DNA of 64,000 bases from Pseudomonas lini (GTDB taxonomy: Bacteria > Pseudomonadota > Gammaproteobacteria > Pseudomonadales > Pseudomonadaceae). Position 1 is the stretch's first letter, and the number at the start of each line of letters is the position of its first letter. Below are positions 16,802-25,377 of the stretch, one piece after another. A program made the position numbers and the translations under genes. The notes under the pieces were generated by a model, which saw only the letters and a program-made list of their open reading frames with translations, made no database searches and was not told where the DNA came from. Location of the stretch: assembly GCF_030812475.1 (NCBI RefSeq), contig NZ_JAUSSR010000008.1:124001-188000 (forward strand). The letters run 5' to 3'.

Positions 16802-18147
16802 AAGACCCGGGTAAACGCCCGATTGCTCTCTTCTTCGTCGGCATGACGCCTGTCACGCACAACCCACTGGCCATTGACCAGCACATCGCGCACCTGGCGA
16901 TCGCCACCGGCAAACAACCACCGATTCAAAATCCCGTCACCACTGGCCGTAGCCAGGTATGGATCATTGCCATCCAGCACCAGCCAATCCGCGCGCTTGC
17001 CAACTTCCAGTGCGCCGATCGCCTGCCCCAGCGCCTGAGCCCCGCCATCCAGCGCAGCGTCATACAGCGTGCGGCCAACCATTGGCTGATCCGCGCCATA
17101 CAGCCGGTTGCGCCGCTGATCACGCAGACGCTGGCCGTACTCCAGCCAGCGCAATTCTTCCACCACACTGAGCGACACATGGCTGTCGGAACCGATGCCC
17201 ATGCGCCCGCCCTGGGCAAGGAAATCCACCGCCGGAAAAATCCCGTCGCCGAGGTTGGCTTCGGTGGTCAGGCACAGGCCGGCGATGGCGCGACTCCTGG
17301 CCATCAGTGTGACTTCTTCCGGGTTGGCGTGGGTGGCGTGGACCAGGCACCAGCGTTGATCGACTTCGGTGTTTTCGTACAGCCATTGCAGCGGACGCCG
17401 GCCACTCCACCCCAGGCAGTCATCGACTTCCTTCTGCTGTTCGGCGATGTGAATGTGTACCGGACACGTTTGGTCGCTGGCAGCCAGCACTTCGCTGATC
17501 TGTTGCGGTGTGACTGCGCGCAACGAGTGGAAACACAAACCCAGCGACTGTGCCGGCTGTTGCGCCAGGATGGGCTGCAAGCGCGACTGCAGCTTGAGAT
17601 AGCTGTCGGTGCTGTTGATAAAACGCCGTTGGCCGTCGTTCGGGGCCTGGCCGCCGAAACCGGAATGGCTATACAGCACGGGCAACAACGTCAGGCCGAT
17701 GCCGGCGGAACTGGCCGCCTGGCTGACGCGCAGGGCGAGTTCGGCGGGGTCTGCGTAAGGCTGGCCATTGCCGTCGTGATGCACGTAATGAAATTCCGCG
17801 ACCGAGGTGTAACCGGCCTTGAGCATTTCGATGTACAGCTGACGCGCGATGACGCCCAGTTGATCCGGGCTGATTTTTCCGACGAGGCGATACATCAGAT
17901 CGCGCCAGGTCCAGAAACTGTCGTTCGGATTACCCGCCACTTCCGCCAGCCCGGCCATGGCCCGCTGGAATGCGTGGGAGTGCAGATTGGGCATTCCCGG
18001 CAGCAGCGGACCGCTTAGCCGTTCGGCGTCATCTGCATGAGAATCGGCCTGGATGTGGGTCAGGATGCCCTCGGCATTGACCTCAAGACGTACATTGTTG
18101 GCCCATCCACTAGGCAGCAGCGCGCGTTCGGCAAAGAAGGCGGACAT
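16783..18147 (-). CDS. hutF: Formimidoylglutamate deiminase
   Basis: Converts N-formimino-L-glutamate to N-formylglutamate plus ammonia, which feeds HutG; this is the five-step histidine pathway. The 454-residue protein is an amidohydrolase-superfamily TIM barrel: LLPGMPNLHSHAFQRAM near 50-65 supplies the HxH metal ligands, HIHIAEQQKEVDDC near 230, HATHANPEE near 265, and GIGSDSHVSLS near 315 supplies the Asp. The start is ATG at 18147. It is divergent from hutC and shares a 107-bp intergenic region with a HutC-type palindrome, so it is likely under HutC repression. Confidence 0.95.
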   Translation of the reverse strand: MSAFFAERALLPSGWANNVRLEVNAEGILTHIQADSHADDAERLSGPLLPGMPNLHSHAFQRAMAGLAEVAGNPNDSFWTWRDLMYRLVGKISPDQLGVIARQLYIEMLKAGYTSVAEFHYVHHDGNGQPYADPAELALRVSQAASSAGIGLTLLPVLYSHSGFGGQAPNDGQRRFINSTDSYLKLQSRLQPILAQQPAQSLGLCFHSLRAVTPQQISEVLAASDQTCPVHIHIAEQQKEVDDCLGWSGRRPLQWLYENTEVDQRWCLVHATHANPEEVTLMARSRAIAGLCLTTEANLGDGIFPAVDFLAQGGRMGIGSDSHVSLSVVEELRWLEYGQRLRDQRRNRLYGADQPMVGRTLYDAALDGGAQALGQAIGALEVGKRADWLVLDGNDPYLATASGDGILNRWLFAGGDRQVRDVLVNGQWVVRDRRHADEEESNRAFTRVLRELLG

Positions 18148-18173
18148 GGTTCAGCACCCCATCGTGTGTTATT

Positions 18174-18189
18174 TGTATATACATATACA
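18174..18189. promoter_or_regulatory. HutC-type operator between hutF and hutC
   Basis: TGTATATACATATACA contains TGTA-TA-TACA (18174-18183), with an overlapping partial repeat (TATACA) to its right. The same TGTA-N2-TACA pattern recurs upstream of hutU. HutC is a GntR-family repressor, and P. fluorescens SBW25 HutC is reported to recognise this kind of palindrome. The position, 27 nt from the hutF ATG, would block hutF and possibly hutC expression. Confidence 0.75.
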
Positions 18190-18254
18190 GACGTTTGCCT
18201 GCCCGGTAAACTCCGGCAAGCTAGCAATCTCTATCAGATGAACAAGGATTCACC

Positions 18255-19016
18255 GTGCCGACTCCGCCAGCCACATTGCCGCCAAATGCCAATCTGAGCG
18301 CCAATCTGGGCGACAGTCCGGCGCCCTTGTACGCCCGCGTCAAGCAAATGATCACCCAGCAAATCGACAGTGGAAACTGGCCGCCGCACTACCGCGTTCC
18401 GTCGGAAAGCGAGCTGGTCAGTCAGCTGGGCTTCAGCCGCATGACCATCAACCGCGCCCTGCGCGAGATGACCGCCGACGGTCTGCTGGTGCGCATGCAA
18501 GGCGTCGGGACTTTCGTTGCCGAGCCAAAAAGCCAGTCCGCGCTGTTTGAAGTGCACAACATCGCCGACGAGATCGCCTCCCGCGGCCATCGCCATGCCT
18601 GCAAGGTGATCATCCTTGAAGAAGAAGCGGCCGGTTCCGAGCGGGCCCTGGCGCTGGACATGCGTGAAGGCCAGAAAGTTTTCCACTCGCTGATCGTGCA
18701 TTTCGAAAACGATATCCCGGTGCAAATCGAGGACCGCTTCGTCAACGCGCTGGTGGCGCCGGATTACCTCAAGCAGGACTTCACCCTGCAAACGCCCTAC
18801 GCCTATCTGAATCAGGTCGCGCCGCTGACCGAAGGCGAGCACGTGGTCGAGGCGATCCTGGCCGAGCCGTCCGAATGCAAATTGCTGCAGATTGAAAAAG
18901 GCGAGCCGTGCCTGCTGATTCGTCGCCGGACGTGGTCCGGCCGTCAACCGGTGACGGCCGCCCGTTTGATCCACCCGGGTTCGCGCCATCGCCTGGAAGG
19001 GCGCTTTCACAAGTAA
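18255..19016 (+). CDS. hutC: Histidine utilisation repressor (GntR family)
   Basis: A urocanate-responsive transcriptional repressor of the hut genes. It starts at GTG 18255 and is 253 residues long. A winged-helix GntR domain covers about residues 22-92 (PLYARVKQMITQQIDSGNW, PSESELVSQLGFSRMTINRAL), followed by a UTRA ligand-binding domain (SALFEVHNIADEIASRGH to the C-terminal HPGSRHRLEGRF). It forms a two-gene unit with hutD, which begins 9 nt downstream. HutC-type palindromes are present at hutF/hutC and hutU. Confidence 0.95.
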   Translation: MPTPPATLPPNANLSANLGDSPAPLYARVKQMITQQIDSGNWPPHYRVPSESELVSQLGFSRMTINRALREMTADGLLVRMQGVGTFVAEPKSQSALFEVHNIADEIASRGHRHACKVIILEEEAAGSERALALDMREGQKVFHSLIVHFENDIPVQIEDRFVNALVAPDYLKQDFTLQTPYAYLNQVAPLTEGEHVVEAILAEPSECKLLQIEKGEPCLLIRRRTWSGRQPVTAARLIHPGSRHRLEGRFHK

Positions 19017-19025
19017 GGGGCATTG

Positions 19026-19595
19026 ATGAGTCAGTTGAAGATCTTGCGCGCGGCCGACTACCCGCGCATGCCGTGGAAAAACGGCGGCGGTAGCACTGAA
19101 GAAATTACCCGTGATGCAGGCGCCGGTCTTGATGGTTTCGGTTGGCGCCTGTCGATTGCCGACATTGGCGAATCGGGCGGCTTCTCGACGTTCGCCGGTT
19201 ATGAGCGGGTGATCACCGTGCTGCAGGGCGAGGGCATGACCTTGCGCGTCGACGGCCAGGACACTCGGCCATTGTTACCGCTGGACCCGTTCGCCTTCAG
19301 CGGCGAGAGCCAGGTGTCCTGCGCACTGCTTGGCGGGCCGATTCGCGATTTCAACCTGATTTATGCACCGCAGCGTTATAGCGCACGGTTGCAATGGCTG
19401 GCGGGTGAGCAGCGGTTTTTCAGTTCGGCCGGGACTGTGCTGGTGTTCAGTGTTACCGAAGCGCTGGAAGTGAAGGTAAGTGACAGCGACGCTCAGTTGG
19501 GTCGCCATGATTGCCTGCAGCTCGACGGTAACGCGGGTTTGCTGGACGTCTCCGTGAACGGCCAATGCTGCGTGATTGAACTGACTGCACGCTGA
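19026..19595 (+). CDS. hutD: HutD family protein
   Basis: A 189-residue cupin-fold protein conserved in proteobacterial hut loci; genetic work in P. fluorescens SBW25 suggests it acts as a governor limiting hut expression, probably by binding urocanate or a related intermediate. Family motifs are PRMPWKNGGGSTEEI near residue 14, GFGWRLSIADI near 40 and FDPFAFSGE-like text near 90. ATG 19026 is chosen over TTG 19023, with AAGGGGC 7 nt upstream. It is in operon with hutC. Confidence 0.92.
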   Translation: MSQLKILRAADYPRMPWKNGGGSTEEITRDAGAGLDGFGWRLSIADIGESGGFSTFAGYERVITVLQGEGMTLRVDGQDTRPLLPLDPFAFSGESQVSCALLGGPIRDFNLIYAPQRYSARLQWLAGEQRFFSSAGTVLVFSVTEALEVKVSDSDAQLGRHDCLQLDGNAGLLDVSVNGQCCVIELTAR

Positions 19596-19626
19596 TCCAC
19601 CACCCTGTCGCGGGCAAACATGGCCC

Positions 19627-19737
19627 CTTGTAGGAGCGAGCTTGCTCGCGAAGGTCGTGAACGATAACGCGTAGAACCAGATGCCCCGCGGTGCGTTCAG
19701 GTTCTTCGCGAGCAAGCTCGCTCCTACAGGGGGTCAT
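19627..19737. repeat. REPIN between hutD and hutU
   Basis: GTAGGAGCGAGCTTGCTCGC faces TCGCGAGCAAGCTCGCTCC. The spacer contains GAACGATAACGCGT, which is the inverse of the GCGTTATCGTTAAC spacer core of three other REPINs in this window. Confidence 0.92.
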
Positions 19738-19792
19738 GTTTGCCCGCGATGTCGTTTCCCTCCCCCAAATCCGTTTCTCACAGCGCACCAAC

Positions 19793-19840
19793 TTGTTACC
19801 GAACGCCCCAGCGTGGCGCAAAACCATGCTCAAGTAACAG
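19793..19840. promoter_or_regulatory. Inverted TTGTTAC/GTAACAG half-sites upstream of hutU
   Basis: TTGTTAC at 19793-19799 and GTAACAG at 19834-19840 form an inverted repeat separated by 34 bp, 112-160 bp upstream of the sigma54 promoter candidate. This is enhancer distance. Activators known for hut in pseudomonads are CbrB and NtrC; assignment of this repeat to either is inference. Confidence 0.3.
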
Positions 19841-19951
19841 CCTTCACCCTCCCGCAAAAACTCCCCCGAAAAATTTCATCTTCGTCAGAGCCCTTGATCC
19901 AGGGCTCTTTCAGCCCTTTCAAAGCTTTTCTTGAATTCTCATCCAACAAGT

Positions 19952-19967
19952 TGGCCGCTCGATTGCA
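19952..19967 (+). promoter_or_regulatory. Sigma54 promoter of hutU
   Basis: TGGCCGCTCGATTGCA matches the sigma54 consensus at TGGC and TTGCA with GG-N10-GC spacing. Transcription would start near 19979, leaving a leader of about 140 nt before the hutU GTG. It fits the known sigma54 (CbrAB/NtrBC) dependence of Pseudomonas hut genes. Confidence 0.75.
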
Positions 19968-19971
19968 TATG

Positions 19972-19985
19972 CTTGTATGTACAAG
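19972..19985. promoter_or_regulatory. HutC operator at the hutU transcription start
   Basis: A perfect palindrome CTTGTATGTACAAG with the TGTA-N2-TACA core also found upstream of hutF. It overlaps the predicted sigma54 transcription start, where bound repressor would block initiation. Operator identity is inferred from the repeated motif and known HutC biology. Confidence 0.75.
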
Positions 19986-20118
19986 TAAAGACGTATGCGT
20001 ATGAGTCGATCGAGACTCCTCGCAACGTTCACTGATTCGCTTGTGGCGCAACGATGCGCACAGGCTGGCTTGCCCACCGCCAGGGTTGGTTTGGATTGAT
20101 CGCTGAGGAGTCTTTTTC

Positions 20119-21801
20119 GTGACTGAGAATAAACCTACAAAGTTTCGTAACGTTGAAATCCGCGCTGCCCGCGGTACCAAGCTGACCGCCAAAAGCTGGC
20201 TGACCGAAGCGCCGCTGCGGATGCTGATGAACAACCTCGACCCGGAAGTTGCCGAGAACCCTAAGGAATTGGTGGTTTACGGTGGTATCGGTCGTGCGGC
20301 ACGTAACTGGGAATGCTACGACAAGATCGTCGAAAGCCTGACCAACCTGAACGACGATGAGACCCTGCTGGTGCAATCCGGCAAGCCGGTCGGCGTGTTC
20401 AAGACCCACAGCAATGCCCCGCGCGTACTGATCGCCAACTCCAACCTGGTGCCGCACTGGGCGAGCTGGGAACACTTCAACGAACTCGACGCCAAAGGCC
20501 TGGCCATGTACGGTCAGATGACTGCCGGCAGCTGGATCTACATCGGCAGCCAGGGCATCGTCCAGGGCACCTACGAAACCTTCGTCGAAGCCGGTCGCCA
20601 ACACTACAACGATGACCTGAAAGGTCGTTGGGTCCTGACCGCAGGCCTCGGCGGCATGGGCGGCGCTCAACCACTGGCCGCCACCCTGGCCGGCGCTTGC
20701 TCGCTGAACATCGAGTGCCAGCAGGTCAGCATCGATTTCCGCCTGAACAGCCGTTATGTCGATGAACAAGCCACCGACCTCGACGACGCGCTGGCCCGCA
20801 TCGCCAAATACACCAAGGAAGGCAAGGCGATTTCCATCGCGCTGCTGGGTAACGCGGCTGAAATCCTGCCGGAACTGGTCAAGCGCGGCGTGCGCCCGGA
20901 CATGGTCACCGACCAGACCAGCGCCCACGACCCGCTCAACGGTTACCTGCCGGCCGGCTGGACCTGGGAAGAGTACCGCGCTCGCGCCAAGACCGAGCCT
21001 GCTGCCGTGGTCAAAGCCGCCAAGCAATCGATGGCTGTGCACGTTAAAGCGATGCTCGAATTCCAGAAGATGGGCATTCCAACCTTCGACTACGGCAACA
21101 ACATCCGTCAGATGGCCCAGGAAGAAGGCGTGGAAAACGCATTCGACTTCCCAGGCTTCGTACCGGCTTACATCCGTCCGCTGTTCTGCCGCGGCATCGG
21201 TCCATTCCGTTGGGCCGCGCTGTCGGGCGATCCGCAGGACATCTACAAGACCGACGCCAAGGTCAAAGAGCTGATCCCGGACGACGCCCATCTGCACAAC
21301 TGGCTGGACATGGCCCGCGAGCGCATCAGCTTTCAGGGTCTGCCGGCACGTATCTGCTGGGTTGGCCTGGGTCTGCGCGCCAAGCTGGGTCTGGCTTTCA
21401 ATGAAATGGTGCGCAGCGGTGAGCTGTCGGCACCGATCGTCATCGGTCGCGACCACCTGGACTCCGGTTCCGTAGCCAGCCCGAACCGCGAAACCGAATC
21501 GATGCAGGACGGTTCCGATGCCGTTTCCGACTGGCCACTGCTCAACGCTTTGCTCAACACCGCGAGCGGCGCGACCTGGGTTTCCCTGCACCACGGCGGC
21601 GGCGTCGGCATGGGCTTCTCCCAGCACTCGGGCATGGTGATTGTCTGCGACGGTACTGACGAAGCGGCCGAGCGTATCGCTCGCGTGCTGCACAACGACC
21701 CGGCGACCGGTGTCATGCGTCACGCCGATGCGGGTTATCAGATCGCGATCGATTGCGCCAAGGAACAGGGGCTGAACCTGCCGATGATTACCGGCAAATA
21801 A
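20119..21801 (+). CDS. hutU: Urocanate hydratase
   Basis: Hydrates urocanate to 4-imidazolone-5-propionate using tightly bound NAD as electrophile; cytoplasmic. The 560-residue protein begins at GTG 20119 (MTENKPTKFRNVEIRAARGT) with GAGGAG upstream. Recognisable stretches are LVVYGGIGRAARNWEC, the dinucleotide-binding TAGLGGMGGAQPLA near 175, VTDQTSAHDPLNGYLPAGW near 265 and the C-terminal TWVSLHHGGGVGMGFSQHSG. It is the first gene of the long hut transcription unit, with the sigma54 promoter and HutC site upstream. Confidence 0.97.
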   Translation: MTENKPTKFRNVEIRAARGTKLTAKSWLTEAPLRMLMNNLDPEVAENPKELVVYGGIGRAARNWECYDKIVESLTNLNDDETLLVQSGKPVGVFKTHSNAPRVLIANSNLVPHWASWEHFNELDAKGLAMYGQMTAGSWIYIGSQGIVQGTYETFVEAGRQHYNDDLKGRWVLTAGLGGMGGAQPLAATLAGACSLNIECQQVSIDFRLNSRYVDEQATDLDDALARIAKYTKEGKAISIALLGNAAEILPELVKRGVRPDMVTDQTSAHDPLNGYLPAGWTWEEYRARAKTEPAAVVKAAKQSMAVHVKAMLEFQKMGIPTFDYGNNIRQMAQEEGVENAFDFPGFVPAYIRPLFCRGIGPFRWAALSGDPQDIYKTDAKVKELIPDDAHLHNWLDMARERISFQGLPARICWVGLGLRAKLGLAFNEMVRSGELSAPIVIGRDHLDSGSVASPNRETESMQDGSDAVSDWPLLNALLNTASGATWVSLHHGGGVGMGFSQHSGMVIVCDGTDEAAERIARVLHNDPATGVMRHADAGYQIAIDCAKEQGLNLPMITGK

Positions 21802-21826
21802 CACCGGCCTAGGCTTGACGCAAAAC

Positions 21827-21904
21827 CTGTAGGAGCGAGGCTTGCCCGCGAAGGCGTCTTTTCTGACACACCGCGGTTCGCGAGCAAGCTTCGCTCCTAC
21901 AGGG
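21827..21904. repeat. REPIN within the hut operon (hutU / NCS1 permease)
   Basis: GTAGGAGCGAGGCTTGCCCG faces TCGCGAGCAAGCTTCGCTCC across about 30 bp; both arms carry one-base insertions relative to the usual unit. It could shape mRNA processing between hutU and the permease gene. Confidence 0.85.
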
Positions 21905-21945
21905 GATTACACCAACACCGAATAACAATCCACAGAGGTTGAATC

Positions 21946-23418
21946 ATGGCTGTTAACAGCGATCGTGCAGGCAACAAACCGTTGATCGAGAAGCGCTCGA
22001 TCGACTACATCCCGGAAGCGGAGAGACACGGTCGTCTGTTGAGCCAGTTCACCCTGTGGATGGGCGCCAACCTGCAGATCACCGCGATTGTCACCGGGGC
22101 TCTGGCCGTGGTGCTGGGCGGTGATGTGTTCTGGTCGTTGATCGGTCTGTTGATCGGTCAACTGCTCGGCGGTGGCGTAATGGCGTTGCATGCGGCCCAA
22201 GGGCCAAAGCTTGGCCTGCCGCAGATGATTTCCAGCCGCGTGCAGTTCGGCGTGTATGGCGCGGCCATCCCGATCGTGCTGGTGTGTCTGATGTACCTGG
22301 GTTTCACCGCAACAGGCACCGTACTTTCCGGCCAGGCTTTGGGCCAGTTGTTCGGCGTCAGCGACAGCGTCGGTATCCTCATCTTCGCCAGTGTCATCGT
22401 GCTGGTCACGGTGCTCGGTTATCGGGTGATCCATTTCATCGGCCGTGTCGCCAGCATCATTGGCGTGATTGCCTTCGTTTACCTGTTCAGTCGCCTGATG
22501 AGCCAGACCGACGTTGGCGCACTCCTGCAAATCCGCCACTTCAGCTGGACCAGCTTTCTGCTCGCGGTGTCGCTCGCGGCGTCCTGGCAGATTGCCTTCG
22601 GCCCCTATGTGGCTGACTATTCACGCTACCTGCCGAGCAAGACTTCTTCGGTGAAGACCTTCTTCGCTGCAGGCGCGGGTTCGGTCATAGGCGCACAGGT
22701 GGCGATGATTCTCGGCGTCTTTGCCGCCGCCATGGCCAACGGGCAATTCGCCGGCCATGAAGTGGCCTACATCGTTGGTTTGAGCGGCAGCGGTGCCACC
22801 GCCGCGCTGCTGTACTTCAGCATCGCGTTCGGCAAGGTCACCATCTCCACGCTTAACTCCTACGGCAGCTTCATGTGCATTGCGACCGTCATCAGCGGTT
22901 TCCGTGGTGATCTGAAAGTAACGCGCTTGCAGCGTCTGGTCTTCGTGCTGGTCATCGTCGGCACTGCGACCCTGATCGCGTTGCTCGGTCAGCACTCGTT
23001 CCTCGGTGCGTTCAAGTCCTTCATCCTGTTCTTGCTGGCGTTCTTCACGCCATGGAGCGCGATCAACCTGGTGGACTACTACTGCATCACTCGCGAGCGT
23101 TATGACGTGCCGGCGCTGGCCGATCCAAAGGGTCGCTACGGCCGCTGGAACCCCCTCGGTATCAGCGTCTATGTCTTCGGTGTGCTGGTGCAATTGCCGT
23201 TCATCTCCACCAAGTTCTATACCGGTCCGTTGGTGGAGGCCCTGGGTGGTGTGGATATTTCCTGGATCATCGGTCTGGTGCTTCCCGCAGCCCTGTATTA
23301 CGTGTGTGCAAAAAGATGGCACAGCGCAGTACCTGATCACCTGATCCTGCCGGTCGAGCAGGACAGCGATGTACAACCTGAAACAAGCGGGGCCGGTCGC
23401 GCTGCTGCGCAGGCCTGA
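21946..23418 (+). CDS. hutT: NCS1-family permease, likely urocanate transporter
   Basis: A 490-residue inner-membrane transporter of the nucleobase:cation symporter-1 (CodB-like) family with about twelve transmembrane segments. The N-terminal cytoplasmic stretch (residues 1-35) leads into LWMGANLQITAIVTGAL and GGVMALHAAQGPKLGLPQM, NCS1-typical text. A CodB-like gene at this position in P. fluorescens SBW25 was assigned to urocanate uptake (HutTu); the same substrate here is inference from position. It lies between hutU and hutX. Confidence 0.85.
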   Translation: MAVNSDRAGNKPLIEKRSIDYIPEAERHGRLLSQFTLWMGANLQITAIVTGALAVVLGGDVFWSLIGLLIGQLLGGGVMALHAAQGPKLGLPQMISSRVQFGVYGAAIPIVLVCLMYLGFTATGTVLSGQALGQLFGVSDSVGILIFASVIVLVTVLGYRVIHFIGRVASIIGVIAFVYLFSRLMSQTDVGALLQIRHFSWTSFLLAVSLAASWQIAFGPYVADYSRYLPSKTSSVKTFFAAGAGSVIGAQVAMILGVFAAAMANGQFAGHEVAYIVGLSGSGATAALLYFSIAFGKVTISTLNSYGSFMCIATVISGFRGDLKVTRLQRLVFVLVIVGTATLIALLGQHSFLGAFKSFILFLLAFFTPWSAINLVDYYCITRERYDVPALADPKGRYGRWNPLGISVYVFGVLVQLPFISTKFYTGPLVEALGGVDISWIIGLVLPAALYYVCAKRWHSAVPDHLILPVEQDSDVQPETSGAGRAAAQA

Positions 23419-23486
23419 TTGGACGTGGACAGGGCTGGATGCCTCTTGACTGCCGTAAGCCCATTCATGATTAGGAGCGTCACATA

Positions 23487-24455
23487 ATGAAATCGAACAA
23501 GACCCTGCTGACCACATTGCTTTCCATGGGCCTGCTCGCCAGTGGCGGCGCCACCCAGGCAGCCGGTTGGTGCGAGTCGGGCAAACCGGTGAAATTCGCC
23601 GGCCTGAACTGGGAAAGCGGCATGCTGCTGACCGACGTCATGCAGGTGGTGCTGGAGAAAGGCTACGACTGCAAGGTCGACAGCCTGCCTGGCAACTCGA
23701 TCACCATGGAAAACGCCCTGAGCAGCAACGACATTCAAGTGTTCGCCGAAGAATGGGTCGGCCGCAGCGAAGTCTGGAACAAGGCCGAGAAGGCCGGCAA
23801 GGTCGTCGGTGTCGGCGCTCCGGTCGTCGGCGCGATCGAAGGCTGGTATGTGCCGCGCTACGTGATCGAAGGCGACGCCAAGCGCAAGCTGGAGCCAAAA
23901 GCCCCGGACCTGAAGGCGATTGCCGACCTGGGCAAATACGCCAGCGTGTTCAAGGACCAGGAAGAGCCCTCCAAGGGCCGTTTCTATAACTGCCCGGCCG
24001 GCTGGACCTGTGAGCTGGACAACAGCGAAATGCTCAAAAGCTATGGTCTGGAAAGCACCTACACCAACTTCCGCCCAGGCACCGGCCCGGCGTTGGATGC
24101 GGCAGTGCTGTCGAGCTACAAGCGTGGCGAGCCGATCCTGTTCTACTACTGGTCGCCCACCCCGCTGATGGGCCAGGTCGATCTGGTCAAGCTGGAAGAA
24201 AACCCCGGCGTCGACAAGAGCGTGACCATCAAGGTCGGCCTGTCCAAGACCTTCCACGAGCAAGCCCCGGAACTGGTAGCCGTGCTGGAAAAGGTCAACC
24301 TGCCGATCGACCTGCTCAACCAGAACCTGGGACGCATGGCCAAAGAGCGGATCGAGTCGCCAAAACTGGCGAAAATCTTCCTCAAGGAACATCCTGAAGT
24401 CTGGCATGCATGGGTAAGCGAAGACGCCGCCAGGAAGATCGACGCGGCCTTGTAG
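23487..24455 (+). CDS. hutX: ProX-like ABC substrate-binding protein of the hut locus
   Basis: A 322-residue periplasmic binding protein of the glycine-betaine/proline (OpuAC/ProX) type. Residues 1-26 form a signal peptide (TLLSMGLLASGGATQA). The mature protein has the family phrases VKFAGLNWESGMLLTDVMQ and EPILFYYWSPTPLMGQ. With the permease and ATPase genes downstream it forms the HutXWV ABC importer, thought to take up histidine. GGAGCGTCACATA precedes the ATG. Substrate assignment rests on family and position. Confidence 0.9.
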   Translation: MKSNKTLLTTLLSMGLLASGGATQAAGWCESGKPVKFAGLNWESGMLLTDVMQVVLEKGYDCKVDSLPGNSITMENALSSNDIQVFAEEWVGRSEVWNKAEKAGKVVGVGAPVVGAIEGWYVPRYVIEGDAKRKLEPKAPDLKAIADLGKYASVFKDQEEPSKGRFYNCPAGWTCELDNSEMLKSYGLESTYTNFRPGTGPALDAAVLSSYKRGEPILFYYWSPTPLMGQVDLVKLEENPGVDKSVTIKVGLSKTFHEQAPELVAVLEKVNLPIDLLNQNLGRMAKERIESPKLAKIFLKEHPEVWHAWVSEDAARKIDAAL

Positions 24456-24525
24456 GTCGAGCCTCACCGACTGCCGTCAGCGGCAGTCGGATGCTTGATC
24501 GCAACCCCTTGATTGAGAGCCTCTT

Positions 24526-25377
24526 ATGTTTCCCGAAAGCTTTACCTTTTCCATCGCCGACTGGGTCAACGGTTGGGTCGATTCACTGGTCACCAACTAC
24601 GGCGATGTGTTCCGCAGCATCTCCGACACCCTGTTGTGGGCCATCGTCAATCTTGAAGGGCTGCTGCGTGCGGCGCCCTGGTGGCTGATGCTGGCGATCG
24701 TGGCGGGCGTTGCCTGGCACGCGACCCGTAAAGTCGTGACCACCGCCGTCATAGTCGGTTTGCTGTTTCTGGTAGGCGCGGTCGGCCTCTGGGACAAGCT
24801 GATGCAGACGCTGGCACTGATGATGGTGGCAACGGTCATCTCGGTGCTGATCGGCATTCCGCTGGGCATTCTTTCGGCGCGCAGCAATCGCCTGCGTTCG
24901 GTGTTGATGCCGCTGCTGGACATCATGCAGACCATGCCGAGTTTCGTGTACCTGATTCCGGTGCTGATGCTGTTCGGCCTGGGCAAGGTCCCGGCGATTT
25001 TCGCCACCGTGATCTACGCCGCGCCGCCGCTGATCCGTCTCACCGATCTGGGCATTCGCCAGGTCGACGGAGAAGTAATGGAAGCGATCAACGCCTTCGG
25101 TGCCAACCGCTGGCAGCAACTGTTTGGCGTGCAACTGCCGCTGGCCCTGCCGAGCATCATGGCCGGGATCAACCAGACCACCATGATGGCCCTGTCGATG
25201 GTCGTGATCGCCTCGATGATCGGTGCCCGTGGCCTGGGTGAAGATGTGTTGGTGGGGATTCAGACCCTCAACGTCGGACGTGGCCTTGAAGCCGGTCTGG
25301 CGATCGTGATTCTGGCCGTAGTGATCGACCGCATTACACAGGCGTACGGTCGTGCACGGCATGAGGTGAGCAAATGA
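24526..25377 (+). CDS. hutW: ProW-like ABC permease of the hut locus
   Basis: A 283-residue inner-membrane permease of the proline/betaine type. An N-terminal soluble part with a long helix is followed by about six membrane segments (e.g. LMLAIVAGVAWHA, VVTTAVIVGLLFLVGAVGLW). The ABC coupling loop EAINAFGANRWQQLFGVQLP is near residues 187-206. Its stop overlaps the hutV start by 4 bp, so the two are translationally coupled. Confidence 0.92.
   Translation: MFPESFTFSIADWVNGWVDSLVTNYGDVFRSISDTLLWAIVNLEGLLRAAPWWLMLAIVAGVAWHATRKVVTTAVIVGLLFLVGAVGLWDKLMQTLALMMVATVISVLIGIPLGILSARSNRLRSVLMPLLDIMQTMPSFVYLIPVLMLFGLGKVPAIFATVIYAAPPLIRLTDLGIRQVDGEVMEAINAFGANRWQQLFGVQLPLALPSIMAGINQTTMMALSMVVIASMIGARGLGEDVLVGIQTLNVGRGLEAGLAIVILAVVIDRITQAYGRARHEVSK

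Noticed and set aside
19889..19910. AGAGCCC/GGGCTCT stem as a terminator of hutCD
   Set aside because: No T-run follows, and it lies close to the hutU promoter; at most a weak hairpin.
20029..21804. A 591-codon antisense open frame over hutU
   Set aside because: hutU matches its family over the full length; the antisense translation shows no motifs.
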